DNA of 64,000 nt. Source: Pseudomonas viridiflava (GTDB taxonomy: Bacteria; Pseudomonadota; Gammaproteobacteria; Pseudomonadales; Pseudomonadaceae). This document shows positions 48,391 through 58,083 of this stretch, piece after piece. Position 1 is the stretch's first letter; every line of letters starts with the position of its first letter. The stretch spans positions 452,513-516,512 of the forward strand of contig UVIF01000001.1 of NCBI GenBank assembly GCA_900596015.1, written 5' to 3'. Both the position numbers and the translations under genes were made by a program. Below the pieces are notes generated by a model. It made no database searches and had not been told where the DNA came from. It was given only the letters and a program-made list of their open reading frames with translations.

Positions 48391-48567
48391 CCCTGTGGCA
48401 GCGGCGCACGCCGCCCTGCCCGTCCACAATCCCCACCTGGCAACGCCGACGGCACCTCACCATAGTGCCTGATGTTCGTATTTCTTCGCTTTGGCGCCCT
48501 TCGATCAACAATTTCAATCATCTTCGACTGGCTAACCCCTTCGTATTGGGCTAGTATTTTCGGAATT

Positions 48568-48581
48568 GAACATTGATGTTC
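48568..48581. promoter_or_regulatory. GlpR-type operator upstream of glpD
   Basis: GAACAT-TG-ATGTTC, the same GAAC-N6-GTTC form as before glpF, 51-64 bp before the glpD start. A near repeat ATTCGAACG follows at about 48597. Confidence 0.65.
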
Positions 48582-48631
48582 GAATTCAAAGCACTCATTC
48601 GAACGCTCCTTGATAAACGCAGGAGGCTGCC

Positions 48632-50170
48632 ATGCCCCATTCGACCTTGCCCCGCCAACCGCTGGCTGAAATCTACGACGTCGCCGTGATCGGTGGTGGC
48701 ATCAATGGCGTGGGGATCGCCGCCGACGCTGCCGGGCGTGGGCTTTCCGTGTTTCTCTGCGAGAAGGACGACCTGGCCAGCCACACTTCGTCCGCCAGTA
48801 GCAAGCTGATCCACGGCGGCCTGCGTTATCTGGAGCATCACGAATTCCGTCTGGTCCGCGAAGCCTTGGCCGAGCGCGAAGTGCTGTTGGCCAAGGCCCC
48901 GCACATCGTCAAGCCGATGCGTTTCGTGCTGCCGCACCGGCCCCATCTGCGCCCTGCCTGGATGATCCGTGCCGGGCTGTTTCTCTATGACAACCTGGGC
49001 AAGCGCGAAAAGCTGCCGGGCTCGCGCAGCCTGCGTTTCGGCGCCGACAGTGCGTTGAAGCCGGAAATCACCCGCGGTTTCGAATATTCCGACTGCTGGG
49101 TCGACGATGCCCGCCTGGTGGTACTGAACGCCATGGCAGCGCGGGAAAAAGGCGCGCACATCCACACGCGCACCCGCTGTGTCGACGCGAAGCGTGCAGA
49201 CGGTGTGTGGCAGGTCAATCTGCAGCGCGAGGACGGCAGCACGTTCACCCTCAAGGCGCGCGCGCTGGTCAACGCCGCCGGGCCCTGGGTAGCGAAGTTC
49301 ATTCGTGATGACCTGCAGTTGCAGTCCCCATATGGCATCCGCCTGATCCAGGGCAGCCACCTGATCGTGCCACGCCTGTACGAAGGCGAGCAGGCGCACA
49401 TCCTGCAGAACGAAGACCAGCGCATCGTGTTCACCATCCCGTACCTGGATCGCTTCACCATCCTGGGTACCACCGACCGGGAATACACAGGCGACCCGTC
49501 CAAGGTGGAGATCACCGACGCCGAGGCCGACTACATCCTCAAGGTGGTGAACGCCCACTTCAAGAAGCAGGTCAGCCGCAGCGACGTGGTACGCACGTAT
49601 TCCGGTGTTCGCCCACTGTGCAACGACGAATCGGACAATCCATCGGCCATTACCCGCGACTACACCCTGTCGCTCAGCGGCGGCCAGGGCGAGGCGCCAA
49701 TCCTTTCGGTGTTCGGCGGCAAGTTGACCACGTACCGCAAGCTGGCCGAGTCGGCCATGGCCCAGTTGAAGCCATTCTTCGCGCAGATGCGTGGTAGCTG
49801 GACGGCGACCAGTGCCCTGCCCGGCGGCGAAGACATGACCACACCGCAGGTCCTGGCGCAGGACATGCGGGTAAAAGCCCCTTGGCTGCCAAACGGTCTG
49901 GCCGAGCGTTGGGCGGTCAGCTACGGCAGCCGCAGCTGGCGCTTGATCGAAGGTGCTCAGTCGGTTGCCGATCTGGGCGAGGAACTGGGCACGGGGCTGT
50001 TCCGCCGCGAAGTCGATTATCTGTACGAGCAGGAATGGGCCACTCGCAGCGACGACGTGTTGTGGCGTCGCAGCAAGCTGGGGCTGTTCGTCGACGAGGC
50101 GGCCTCGGCTCGCCTGGATGCGTACCTGGCGAAAGTCGACGCCAGCCGGGCCAACACCCAAGCGGCTTGA
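48632..50170 (+). CDS. glpD: Aerobic glycerol-3-phosphate dehydrogenase
   Basis: 512 residues. FAD-binding start DVAVIGGGINGVGIAADAAGRG. Family stretch SASSKLIHGGLRYLEHHEFRLVREAL, then RFTILGTTDREYTGDP and SGGQGEAPILSVFGGKLTTYRKLAE. It is a peripheral inner-membrane flavoenzyme that oxidises glycerol 3-phosphate and passes electrons to ubiquinone. AGGAGG precedes the start. Confidence 0.98.
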   Translation: MPHSTLPRQPLAEIYDVAVIGGGINGVGIAADAAGRGLSVFLCEKDDLASHTSSASSKLIHGGLRYLEHHEFRLVREALAEREVLLAKAPHIVKPMRFVLPHRPHLRPAWMIRAGLFLYDNLGKREKLPGSRSLRFGADSALKPEITRGFEYSDCWVDDARLVVLNAMAAREKGAHIHTRTRCVDAKRADGVWQVNLQREDGSTFTLKARALVNAAGPWVAKFIRDDLQLQSPYGIRLIQGSHLIVPRLYEGEQAHILQNEDQRIVFTIPYLDRFTILGTTDREYTGDPSKVEITDAEADYILKVVNAHFKKQVSRSDVVRTYSGVRPLCNDESDNPSAITRDYTLSLSGGQGEAPILSVFGGKLTTYRKLAESAMAQLKPFFAQMRGSWTATSALPGGEDMTTPQVLAQDMRVKAPWLPNGLAERWAVSYGSRSWRLIEGAQSVADLGEELGTGLFRREVDYLYEQEWATRSDDVLWRRSKLGLFVDEAASARLDAYLAKVDASRANTQAA

Positions 50171-50185
50171 GCGCTGTCAGCAACG

Positions 50186-50210
50186 AAAAACGCCCCGTAA
50201 GGGGCGTTTT
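50186..50210. terminator. Bidirectional terminator between glpD and the 41-residue gene
   Basis: AAAAACGCCCC-GTAA-GGGGCGTTTT: A-run and T-run on both sides, so it serves both converging genes. Confidence 0.9.
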
Positions 50211-50237
50211 GCATGGCGCGCGGCGGGCCCGGAGGGC

Positions 50238-50363
50238 TCAGCGCCGGGGACGCTGCCGAGGCCGGTGGTTGTCGGCCGGGATAGGCACAGGCTGTGGTGG
50301 TGGCGGCACCAGCCCCAGTGCGACAGCCAGATCATGGAGCCAGTTGTACAAGTTACCGTTCAT
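50238..50363 (-). CDS. PA1414-like small protein (41 residues)
   Basis: The frame reads MNGNLYNWLHDLAVALGLVP, then PPPQPVPIPA and an Arg/Pro-rich end (RPRQRPRR). An amphipathic helix is followed by a proline-rich arm and a basic tail. From memory this matches the small PA1414 protein family of Pseudomonas, whose P. aeruginosa member is strongly induced at low oxygen; the function is not known. GGGGGGCGAT precedes the ATG. The bidirectional terminator lies 28 bp past the stop. Confidence 0.75.
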   Translation of the reverse strand: MNGNLYNWLHDLAVALGLVPPPPQPVPIPADNHRPRQRPRR

Positions 50364-50512
50364 ATCGCCCCCCTTCAGGGAAAAGCCCGAACGACGGTCA
50401 TGATCCGTCGCTTGTATTCGATCATAGCGCTAAGCGACGTAGGATGCATTCACGCACTTGTGTCGAAAAGTCGCAGTCCTACGTATTGATCATCTGCCAG
50501 GCAAGTAATTCA

Positions 50513-51439
50513 TTAGCTTATCCACCTTCTCAATCGTCGGCGCACCCACTGCTCGGCGCTGACCAAGGTAATGCCCAGCAGCACGAGCAGCGCGCCCAGG
50601 ATGAAATTCACGCTCAGCGGTTCGCCCAGCAACAGTACACCGAACGTCACGCCGAACACCGGGGTCATGAACGAGAACACCGCCAGGTTGGACGCCAGGT
50701 AGCGGCGCAGCAGCCAAAACCAGATCAGGAAGCTGGCGAAAGACACCACCACCCCCTGGAACAGTACGCTGGCAATACCGACCGGGGTAAAGCTGACCTG
50801 AGTGAACTGGCCCGTAGCCACAGCGATGATCAACAACCCGACCACGCAGACGATCAACTGGTAGAACAGCGTCAGCGTAACGGGTGCCTCGGAGAGTCGC
50901 GAGGTGCGCACCACCACCGTGGTCGCGCCCCAGCACAAGCCCGCCATCACGCCCAGGGCATCACCCAGCAGCATGCGCCGGTCCAGATGTTGCCAGGAAA
51001 TTCCCCCGGCGAAAGCGAAGGCGATACCGCTGAATGCCAAGGCAATGCCGAGCCATTGCAGGGGCCGCAGGCGCTCTGCGGGTAGCAGCGCATGCAGGCC
51101 AAGCGCAGTGAAGACCGGGGCGGTGTAGAGAAAGACCGACATATGCGCCGCGGAGGTCAGTTTCAGACCCTCGGCTATGAATAAAAACTCCAGACCAAAC
51201 AGCGATCCGGCCAGCAGCCCGGCACGCCAAGTGTAGGGCATGTGCGCCCAGCCCCCGCGCCAGCACATCAGTGCGGCCACCAGGACCGCGGAAATGCCCG
51301 AGCGCATGGCCGCCTGCATCACCGGGGCGATATCAGGCGCGGCCCATTTTATGGTGACCTGCTGGATACCCCAGATCAGGCACAACCCGAGCATGACCTT
51401 GAGTGCGAACCCATCGGGTTGACGGCGTTCGATGCTCAT
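50513..51439 (-). CDS. EamA-family (DMT) transporter
   Basis: 308 residues from MSIERRQPDGFALKVMLGL; a GTG at 51454 is possible and neither has a good Shine-Dalgarno. Ten predicted membrane helices in two EamA repeats (LCLIWGIQQVTIKW ... LLGDALGVMAGLCWGATTVVVR). Members export amino acids and other small metabolites; the substrate cannot be read from the sequence. Located between the PA1414-like gene and a REP. Confidence 0.92.
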   Translation of the reverse strand: MSIERRQPDGFALKVMLGLCLIWGIQQVTIKWAAPDIAPVMQAAMRSGISAVLVAALMCWRGGWAHMPYTWRAGLLAGSLFGLEFLFIAEGLKLTSAAHMSVFLYTAPVFTALGLHALLPAERLRPLQWLGIALAFSGIAFAFAGGISWQHLDRRMLLGDALGVMAGLCWGATTVVVRTSRLSEAPVTLTLFYQLIVCVVGLLIIAVATGQFTQVSFTPVGIASVLFQGVVVSFASFLIWFWLLRRYLASNLAVFSFMTPVFGVTFGVLLLGEPLSVNFILGALLVLLGITLVSAEQWVRRRLRRWIS

Positions 51440-51516
51440 TGACGAATTGACCACAACATGACGATGCCTTCAGGCAAAAAGGAAGCGCCAGTGTAACAAG
51501 CCACGCGTAACAAGGC

Positions 51517-51590
51517 TTTCGCGGCCACTGACCGTTCCCACATGGGCACACCGCACCCCCCCTTGTAGGAGCGGTCATTGGCCGCGAAGG
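51517..51590. repeat. REP pair upstream of the EamA gene
   Basis: TTTCGCGGCCACTGACCGTT and inverted AGGAGCGGTCATTGGCCGCG around a C-rich loop. Confidence 0.8.
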
Positions 51591-51620
51591 GAGCAACACG
51601 GTTTCAAGCCATGCCAAGGC

Positions 51621-52013
51621 TCAAACAATCTGCGGTTTACTGGCCAACTCGTCGAAGGTAGCCGGGTCCAGCGCATCGTCCTGCTCGTCGAGCACTTCCA
51701 GCCCGTGATCGTTGTCGGGAATGCTGCTGTCGAGCAGGCTCAACAGGCTGGAGCCACGCATGGTCAACTGAAAATTGCGGCCCGTGCCACCTTCGCTGTC
51801 AGGACGCTGCTCGATGAACCCGCGCGCCAACAACAGCTTTTGATAGTCGCTCGCTTGGGTTTGCAGCTGGTCGACGGCAGCAGGCGTGTCACCCTGCGCG
51901 GCGGTTGCATCGGCGTGGTCCTGGGCATAGCGGTGCGCAGTGAAATCCTGATTGGCGCCGTTCTGCACTTCGTGCAAAAGCCGCTCGATCAACTGCCAGT
52001 CGTAAGTGGTCAT
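51621..52013 (-). CDS. DUF2513-like winged-helix protein
   Basis: 130 residues from MTTYDWQLIERLLHEVQNG (GGAGG upstream). The pattern of an N-terminal helix, Y-x-x-LL-A-x-G-x-IE in SDYQKLLLARGFIEQRP, and LTMRGSSLLSLL is that of DUF2513-type predicted transcription factors. Acidic tail (LDEQDDALDP). Function unknown. Confidence 0.8.
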   Translation of the reverse strand: MTTYDWQLIERLLHEVQNGANQDFTAHRYAQDHADATAAQGDTPAAVDQLQTQASDYQKLLLARGFIEQRPDSEGGTGRNFQLTMRGSSLLSLLDSSIPDNDHGLEVLDEQDDALDPATFDELASKPQIV

Positions 52014-52154
52014 CCGGAAGAACCTCCAACACATGAGTGAAAGGGCTTGCCAGGCATGGGACCGGGTGGGTGCGGGGGAGTTGCGCGAAGACGGCTTTGC
52101 GGGGTGTTTTGGCAGGTCTGGCCTCCGGGGGGAGGCCGACCTGACTGGCGCAGG

Positions 52155-53498
52155 TTACTCGCTGACAGCCGGCTTGCGACGCTTGAGCGGCGCCAGACCG
52201 TCCTGGCTTACCAGCGCCGGTGCATCGGCCTTGGGACGGTTGACGCTCTTGCGCTTGGTCGGGCCCTTGGCAACGCTTTTCTTGTCGCCCTTCTTGTCCT
52301 TGTCGGTCTTTTTCTTCTTCACGCCGACCGCCTTGCCCGACGCCTTGACCTTCTTCGGTCCGCCGTAGGTCCCCTTGACCTCCTTGATCACGCGGCGCTC
52401 GAAGGTCTGCTTGAGGTAGCGCTCGATGCTGGACATCAGGTTCCAGTCACCGTGGCAGATCAGGGAAATCGCCAGACCCTCGTTGCCAGCGCGGCCAGTA
52501 CGGCCAATGCGGTGCACGTAGTCATCGCCGCTGCGCGGCATGTCGAAGTTGACCACCAGGTCCAGGCCATCGACATCCAGGCCGCGGGCCGCTACGTCGG
52601 TGGCCACGAGGATCTTCACGCCGCCCTGCTTGAGGCGATCGATGGCCAGCTTGCGATCCTTCTGGTCCTTGTCGCCGTGCAGCACGAACGCCTTGTATTC
52701 CTGCGCCACCAGACGCCCGTAGATACGGTCGGCCATGGCCCGAGTGTTGGTGAAGACGATTGCCTTCTGGTACGTCTCGTTGGCCAGCAGCCAGTTCAGG
52801 ATCTGCTCTTTGTGCACATTGTGGTCGGCGGTGACGATCTGCTGGCGAGTGCCTTCGGCCAGCTGGCTGACGTTGTTGATCAGCAGATGCTCGGGGTCCT
52901 TCAACACCTTGCCGATCATGTCACGCAGCCCGGCACCGCCGGTGGTGGCCGAAAACAGCAGGGTCTGTTCGCGCTGACCGCACTCGTCGCTCAGGCGCGT
53001 CACATCTTCGGAGAAGCCCATGTCGAGCATGCGGTCGGCTTCGTCGAGCACCAGCACCTCGACCTTCTTGAGGTCCAGGTTGCCGGCGTTGAGCTGTTCC
53101 AGCAGGCGGCCAGGGGTGCCGATGAGGATATCCGGTACCTTGCGCAGCATGGCGGCCTGCACCTTGAAGTCTTCACCGCCGGTGATCAGGCCCGCCTTGA
53201 TGAAGGTGAACTGGCTGAAGCGCTCCACTTCCTTCAGGGTTTGCTGGGCCAGTTCGCGGGTGGGCAACAGGATCACCACGCGAATGTCGACGCGCACCTT
53301 GGCCGGGCCCATCAGGCGGTTGAGAATCGGCAGGACGAATGCGGCAGTCTTGCCGCTGCCGGTTTGCGCCGTCACCCGCAGGTCGCGCCCTTGCAATGCC
53401 AGGGGAATGGCGGCCAGCTGCACCGGCGTCGGCTCGACAAATTTCAACTCGGCGACGGCTTTGAGCAGGCGTTCATGCAGGGCGAATTGGGAAAACAC
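52155..53498 (-). CDS. DEAD-box ATP-dependent RNA helicase
   Basis: 447 residues from a GTG at 53498, chosen because GAGGT stands 7 bp upstream and the family Q-motif begins just after (FVEPTPVQLAAIP). Motifs: AQTGSGKTAAFVLP, PTRELAQQT, GTPGRLLEQL, LVLDEADRMLDMGF, LLFSATT, VATDVAARGLDV and HRIGRTGRAG. The C-terminal ~80 residues are strongly Lys-rich (KKKKTDKDKKGDKKS), an RNA-binding tail. RhlE/SrmB-like; likely ribosome assembly, RNA decay or cold adaptation. The in-frame codons upstream run into the divergent channel gene. Confidence 0.95.
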   Translation of the reverse strand: MFSQFALHERLLKAVAELKFVEPTPVQLAAIPLALQGRDLRVTAQTGSGKTAAFVLPILNRLMGPAKVRVDIRVVILLPTRELAQQTLKEVERFSQFTFIKAGLITGGEDFKVQAAMLRKVPDILIGTPGRLLEQLNAGNLDLKKVEVLVLDEADRMLDMGFSEDVTRLSDECGQREQTLLFSATTGGAGLRDMIGKVLKDPEHLLINNVSQLAEGTRQQIVTADHNVHKEQILNWLLANETYQKAIVFTNTRAMADRIYGRLVAQEYKAFVLHGDKDQKDRKLAIDRLKQGGVKILVATDVAARGLDVDGLDLVVNFDMPRSGDDYVHRIGRTGRAGNEGLAISLICHGDWNLMSSIERYLKQTFERRVIKEVKGTYGGPKKVKASGKAVGVKKKKTDKDKKGDKKSVAKGPTKRKSVNRPKADAPALVSQDGLAPLKRRKPAVSE

Positions 53499-53570
53499 GG
53501 GTGTTACCTCGACGGAGTACATAAATTCGACTGCATAGGGTACCGGTTTGCGCACGATTAGCCGAATTTC

Positions 53571-53600
53571 TTTACCCGTAAGTCGGTAAATTGCATGCAA
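53571..53600. promoter_or_regulatory. Inverted repeats between the helicase and channel genes
   Basis: TTTACC-N8-GGTAAA (53571-53590) followed directly by the palindrome TTGCATGCAA (53591-53600), in the divergent promoter region. No known factor assigned. Confidence 0.35.
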
Positions 53601-53681
53601 ATCTTTCCAGGCGTGGCGATTGCCCCACGCGATGGGCTTTAATCCCCGCCCCTTTTCAATCCGGGAGCTGCACGCCACCCC

Positions 53682-54947
53682 ATGAACATCGAATCGCTCT
53701 GGCACCAAACCGTCACGTTCATCACTGGCCTGGACGACCAGCCGGTCCTGCAGGCCGGTGTGTCGCTGTTCCTGCTGCTGATTGCCGCCTTCGCCCTGGG
53801 CCGATTGGCGCGCTTCCTTACCCTGCACGCGGTCAAGCTGCTCAGTCGCCGACCGTCGCTGCACTGGCTCAACGACTTCCTGCACAACAAGGTCTTCCAT
53901 CGCCTGGCGCAGATGACGCCGTCGCTGGTAGTGCAATTCAGCCTGGGGCTGATCCCGGTGCTGAGCGACAACAGCAAGCACGTCATCGGCAACATCGCGC
54001 TGGGTTTCACCATCCTGTTCCTGGTGCTGGCCCTGGGGGCCCTGCTCAATGCACTGATCGACATCTATGCGCGCACCGAGCACGCCCGTACGCGCTCGAT
54101 CAAGGGCTACGTGCAACTGGCCAAGATGATCCTGTACATCTTCGGTGCCATCATCATCGTCGCCACGTTGATCGACCGCTCGCCGCTGTTGCTGCTGTCC
54201 GGGCTGGGTGCCATGTCGGCCGTCATCCTGCTGGTCTACAAAGACACCCTGCTGTCGTTCGTGGCCAGCGTGCAGTTGACCAGCAACGACATGCTGCGCG
54301 TCGGCGACTGGATCGAGATGCCCCAGGTGGGCGCCGACGGCGACGTCGTCGACATCACCCTGCACACGGTGAAGATCCAGAATTTCGACAAGACCATCGT
54401 CTCCATTCCCACCTGGCGGCTGATGAGCGAGTCGTTCAAGAACTGGCGGGGCATGCAGCAGTCCGGCGGCCGGCGCATCAAGCGCGCCCTGAACATCGAT
54501 GCCAGCGGCGTGCGTTTTCTCGATGAGCAGGAACAGCTACGCCTGACCCAGGTGCATCTGCTCAGCGGCTACGTCAGCAGCAAGCAGGCCGAACTCAAGG
54601 CGTGGAACGCAGCCCAGGGCGAAGTGGCAGAACTGTCCGCCAACCAGCGCCGCATGACCAACCTGGGGACCTTCCGCGCCTATGCGCTGGCGTACCTCAA
54701 CGCCCACCCGGACATCCAACCGAACATGACCTGCATGGTCCGCCAGATGGAAGCCACCGCCGAGGGCGTGCCGCTGGAAATCTACTGCTTCACCCGCACC
54801 ACGGCCTGGGCCGAGTACGAGCGGATTCAGGGCGATATCTTCGATTACCTGCTGGCCGTGCTGCCCGAGTTTGGGTTGAGCGTCTACCAGAAGCCCAGCG
54901 GCGCGGATTTGCGCGGTGGGTTGACCGCAGTGACCGGTCCGCACTGA
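53682..54947 (+). CDS. MscS-family mechanosensitive channel, YbdG-like
   Basis: 421 residues. Five predicted membrane helices: AGVSLFLLLIAAFALG, VVQFSLGLIPVLS, IALGFTILFLVLALGALL, AKMILYIFGAIIIVATLI and the pore-region LLLLSGLGAMSAVILLVYKD. The MscS beta domain is LRVGDWIEMPQVGADGDVVDITLHTVKIQNFDKTIVSIPTW. The C-terminal vestibule ends in a YbdG-like segment (EGVPLEIYCFTRTTAWAEYERIQGDIFD). It would ease turgor after osmotic downshock. A REP-rich region follows. Confidence 0.93.
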   Translation: MNIESLWHQTVTFITGLDDQPVLQAGVSLFLLLIAAFALGRLARFLTLHAVKLLSRRPSLHWLNDFLHNKVFHRLAQMTPSLVVQFSLGLIPVLSDNSKHVIGNIALGFTILFLVLALGALLNALIDIYARTEHARTRSIKGYVQLAKMILYIFGAIIIVATLIDRSPLLLLSGLGAMSAVILLVYKDTLLSFVASVQLTSNDMLRVGDWIEMPQVGADGDVVDITLHTVKIQNFDKTIVSIPTWRLMSESFKNWRGMQQSGGRRIKRALNIDASGVRFLDEQEQLRLTQVHLLSGYVSSKQAELKAWNAAQGEVAELSANQRRMTNLGTFRAYALAYLNAHPDIQPNMTCMVRQMEATAEGVPLEIYCFTRTTAWAEYERIQGDIFDYLLAVLPEFGLSVYQKPSGADLRGGLTAVTGPH

Positions 54948-54954
54948 AAGCAAC

Positions 54955-55144
54955 TCCCTTCGCAGGAGCGGTCCGTGGCCGCGAAACAAGCGCCGCGGTG
55001 TGTCAGGTACCACGCGGCGCGCCCTTCGCGGCCACTGACCGCTCCTACGAGATGCCGCACCCCCTGTGGGAGCGGGCTCTGCCCGCGAATGAGCCGCCGC
55101 GGTGGATCAGGAACTACGCGGCGCGCCCTTCGCGGGCAGAGCCC
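54955..55144. repeat. REP elements preceding the tandem array
   Basis: Alternating copies of the two REP types: GGAGCGGTCCGTGGCCGCGA, inverted TTCGCGGCCACTGACCGCTC, then GTGGGAGCGGGCTCTGCCCG and inverted CTTCGCGGGCAGAGCCCGCT. The spacers share 'gccgcggtg...tcaggtaccacgcggcgc'. Confidence 0.85.
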
Positions 55145-55411
55145 GCTCCCACAATTGGGACGACATTCCCCCCAGGTGCGTCAGTTTTTTCTGTGGGAGC
55201 GGGCAGAGCCTGCTCCCACAATTGGGGCGATATTTCCCCAGGTGGGTCAGTTTTTTCTGTGGGAGTGGGCAGAGCCCGCTCCCACAATTGGGACGATATT
55301 TCCCCCAGGTGGGTCCGTTTTTTCTGTGGGAGTGGGCAGAGCCTGCTCCCACAATTGGGGCGATATTTCCCCCAGGTGGGTCAGTTTTTTCTGTGGGAGT
55401 GGGCTCTGCCC
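55145..55411. repeat. Tandem array of four ~67-bp REP-derived units
   Basis: Units start at 55145, 55212, 55278 and 55345 (periods 67, 66, 67). Each contains GCTCCCACAATTGGG, a GATATTTCCCCCAGGTGGGT block, TTTTTTCTGTGGGAG and GGGCAGAGCC. The ends of each unit are complementary (CCCGCTCCCACA / TGTGGGAGTGGGC), so each can fold into a hairpin. The run between MscS and the chemoreceptor (54948-55667) holds no gene. Confidence 0.92.
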
Positions 55412-55667
55412 GCGAATGGGCCGCCGCGGTGTACCGAGCACCGCACAGCGCGCCCTCCTCGGCCGGTGACCATGTGGCGGAAAACCACGATCAGTTCTCA
55501 TGTTCGCGCGCCCGCAGCCGAAACGCTTGAGACCACCGTTATCGGCGCAACTCGATGGCCGCCATCCGGTGCTCGCCCCCAGTCCGACCTGCTGCCTGAC
55601 AGCGCTGCTGCATCCCCAGCACTGCGCCCGGCTTTCGCTTCATCATGCCCCGGAACCTCTAGCGTCC

Positions 55668-57548
55668 ATGAACTTGAAATTCAGCCATAAAATCCTGATC
55701 GCCGGGTGCAGCATCGTCATCCTGGCGTTCGCACTGTTCACGCTCTACAACGACTACCTGCAGCGCAGTGCCATCCAGCAAAACCTCAGCGCATCGGTCA
55801 AGCAGTCGGGCGAGCTGACCGCGAGCAGCGTCAAGAACTGGCTCAGCGGCCGGATTCTGGTGATTGAAAACCTGCGCCAGAACATCGCCTATCAGGGCGA
55901 CAAGGCTGACTACCCAGGGCTGCTGGACCAGCCCGTGATCACCACAAACTTTCAATTCACCTACATGGGTGAGGCAGACGGCACCTTCATCCAACGTCCC
56001 GACACCAAGATGCCTGATGGGTACGATCCGCGTCAGCGGCCTTGGTACAAAGCTGCGGTGACAGCGGATCAAGTCATGCTGACGCCGCCCTATCTGGCAT
56101 CGGTAGGCGGCCTGGTCGTCACCGTGGCAGCACCTGTCAAACACCAAGGTCAATTGATGGGTGTGGTCGGCGGCGACCTGAGCCTGGACACGTTGGTGCA
56201 GATCATCAACTCGGTGGATTTTGGCGGGATCGGCGAGGCGTTTCTCGTCAGCGCGGACGGTCAGGTGTTGGTGTCGCCGGACAAGGGTCAGGTCATGAAA
56301 AACCTGAAAGACATCTACTCCGGCAGCACGCCGCGAATCGAGAAGAATCTGCAGGAGGTCACCCTCGGTGGCCAGTCGAGGCTACTGTCGTTCACGCCGG
56401 TCACAGGGCTGCCTTCGGCAGACTGGTACGTGGGTCTGTCGATCGACAAGGACAAGGCCTACGCCCCACTGCGCCAGTTCCGTACGTCGGCCGTGATCGC
56501 CATGATCGTTGCCGTGCTCGCCATTGCCTTGCTGCTGACCCTGCTCATCAACGTATTGATGCGTCCATTGGTGACCATGGGTCGGGCGATGCGTGACATT
56601 GCGCAGGGCGAAGGCGATCTGACGCGTCGTCTGGTGGTTGAAAGCCGTGATGAATTCGGCGAACTCGGTACTTCGTTCAACCAATTCGTCGAGCGTATCC
56701 ATGCGTCCATCGGCGAGGTGTCCTCGGCCACCCGTGAAGTGCATGCGCTGGCTCAACGGGTCATGCACTCTTCCAACCAATCCATCGCAGGCTCTGACGA
56801 ACAAAGCGCTCGCACTGAAAGCGTTGCGGCGGCAATCAACGAACTGGGCGCTGCAGCTCAGGAGATTGCGCGCAACGCCGCGCAAGCGTCGCGTCAGGCC
56901 AGCGATGCCAGCGGTCAGGCCGACGATGGTCGGCAGGTGATGACGCGGACCATCGAGGCCATCAGTACGTTATCCGAGAAGATAAGCCTGTCGTGCGAGC
57001 AGATCGAAACCCTGAACGCGGGTACCGACAACATCGGCCACATCCTCGACGTGATCAAGGGTATTTCCCAACAGACCAATCTGTTGGCCTTGAACGCTGC
57101 CATCGAGGCGGCGCGGGCAGGTGAAGCGGGCCGTGGTTTTGCAGTCGTGGCCGATGAGGTGCGAAACCTGGCGCACCGCACCCAGGAGTCTGCCGAAGAG
57201 ATCCACAAGATGATCACGGCGCTTCAAGTGGGTTCGCGCGAAGCGGTGGTGACGATGAATACCAGCCAGGCGTCGAGTCAGGAAAGCATGACGGTGGCCA
57301 ACCAGGCTGGGGATCGTCTGGCCATCGTGACCCAGCGAATCGGCGAGATCGACGGCATGAACCAATCCGTTGCTGCGGCGACCGAGGAGCAGACTTCAGT
57401 GGTGGAGGCGCTCAATGTGGACATCAGCCAGATCAACATGCTGAATCAGCAGGGCGTAACCAATCTCACCGAAACACTGCGAAATTGCGATGCGCTTTCC
57501 CAGCAGGCCAGCCGTTTGAAGCAGTTGGTGGACAGCTTCAAGATCTAG
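55668..57548 (+). CDS. Methyl-accepting chemoreceptor with dCache domain (PctA/McpG-like)
   Basis: 626 residues. TM1 [20 protein letters not shown], periplasmic dCache domain about 30-275, TM2 [24 protein letters not shown] ([20 protein letters not shown]), then the signalling domain with hairpin tip [21 protein letters not shown]. The dCache carries the amino-acid-binding pattern: Tyr in FTYMGEADG, Arg/Trp/Tyr in [11 protein letters not shown] and Asp in GGDLSL. The TM1 stretch LKFSHKIL...[13 protein letters not shown] is close to P. aeruginosa PctA as I recall it. Likely ligands are amino acids or GABA. The ATG at 55668 is preferred over the open frame to 55500. Confidence 0.93.
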   Translation: MNLKFSHKILIAGCSIVILAFALFTLYNDYLQRSAIQQNLSASVKQSGELTASSVKNWLSGRILVIENLRQNIAYQGDKADYPGLLDQPVITTNFQFTYMGEADGTFIQRPDTKMPDGYDPRQRPWYKAAVTADQVMLTPPYLASVGGLVVTVAAPVKHQGQLMGVVGGDLSLDTLVQIINSVDFGGIGEAFLVSADGQVLVSPDKGQVMKNLKDIYSGSTPRIEKNLQEVTLGGQSRLLSFTPVTGLPSADWYVGLSIDKDKAYAPLRQFRTSAVIAMIVAVLAIALLLTLLINVLMRPLVTMGRAMRDIAQGEGDLTRRLVVESRDEFGELGTSFNQFVERIHASIGEVSSATREVHALAQRVMHSSNQSIAGSDEQSARTESVAAAINELGAAAQEIARNAAQASRQASDASGQADDGRQVMTRTIEAISTLSEKISLSCEQIETLNAGTDNIGHILDVIKGISQQTNLLALNAAIEAARAGEAGRGFAVVADEVRNLAHRTQESAEEIHKMITALQVGSREAVVTMNTSQASSQESMTVANQAGDRLAIVTQRIGEIDGMNQSVAAATEEQTSVVEALNVDISQINMLNQQGVTNLTETLRNCDALSQQASRLKQLVDSFKI

Positions 57549-57632
57549 CCGCGTCGGCCGCAGCGAGTAGTGGGCCCTGCTCGCTGATCTTCCGGACTGA
57601 CGCATGTTGAGGTGTGCAAGCGCGGGCCGGAC

Positions 57633-57914
57633 TCAACCCTCGGACTTGGCCTTGTTCTCTCGTTCGGCTGCAGAGTGTTGAGTTTCAGCCTTGTCGTCGC
57701 TGTTCTGCATCCACGGCTTGGCGCTCTGCTGCGCCTTGTCGATCGTCTCGTTGATCTGCTTGGCCGATTCGCTGAAGGTGTCGCGCGCCGCTTCGGCCAG
57801 CTGCGTCTTGGAGGTTTCGATGACTTTGTTCGCGGCAGTCTCGGCGGCGTCACAGCCAGCGAGAAGAACGGTCAGCGCGACGACGGCCGGGTAAACGATC
57901 AGTCTGGACTGCAT
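57633..57914 (-). CDS. Small lipoprotein
   Basis: 93 residues from MQSRLIVYPAVVALTVLLAGC; the lipobox LLAGC sets the start. The mature part is short, charged and helical (ANKVIETSKTQLAEAARDTF, AKQINETIDKAQQSAKPWMQ). Function unknown. It lies between the two chemoreceptor genes on the opposite strand. Confidence 0.8.
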   Translation of the reverse strand: MQSRLIVYPAVVALTVLLAGCDAAETAANKVIETSKTQLAEAARDTFSESAKQINETIDKAQQSAKPWMQNSDDKAETQHSAAERENKAKSEG

Positions 57915-58047
57915 GGAAACCTCTGCAAGGATGGGAATGCGCCAGATCATACCGTTACCATTTTTTGCCGAAGTGGGGATTCTGAATCAAGGTGTGTCTT
58001 GGCCGCCGAACTGGAGTTTCGGGCTGTTACAGATACTGCGCGGTGAA

Positions 58048-58078
58048 GCTTTCGCGGCCGGTGACCGCTCCCACAGGC
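58048..58078. repeat. REP-like half element
   Basis: GCTTTCGCGGCCGGTGACCG followed by CTCCCACAGG; single unpaired copy. Confidence 0.6.
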
Positions 58079-58083
58079 AATTT

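Noticed and set aside
55145..55411. CRISPR array
   Set aside because: Units are contiguous whole repeats without unique spacers, and no cas genes are present.
54975..55530. Frames with repeated 'LLPQLGRYFP' peptides in the REP array
   Set aside because: Produced by the 66-67-bp repeat period shifting frame each unit; no start context or family.
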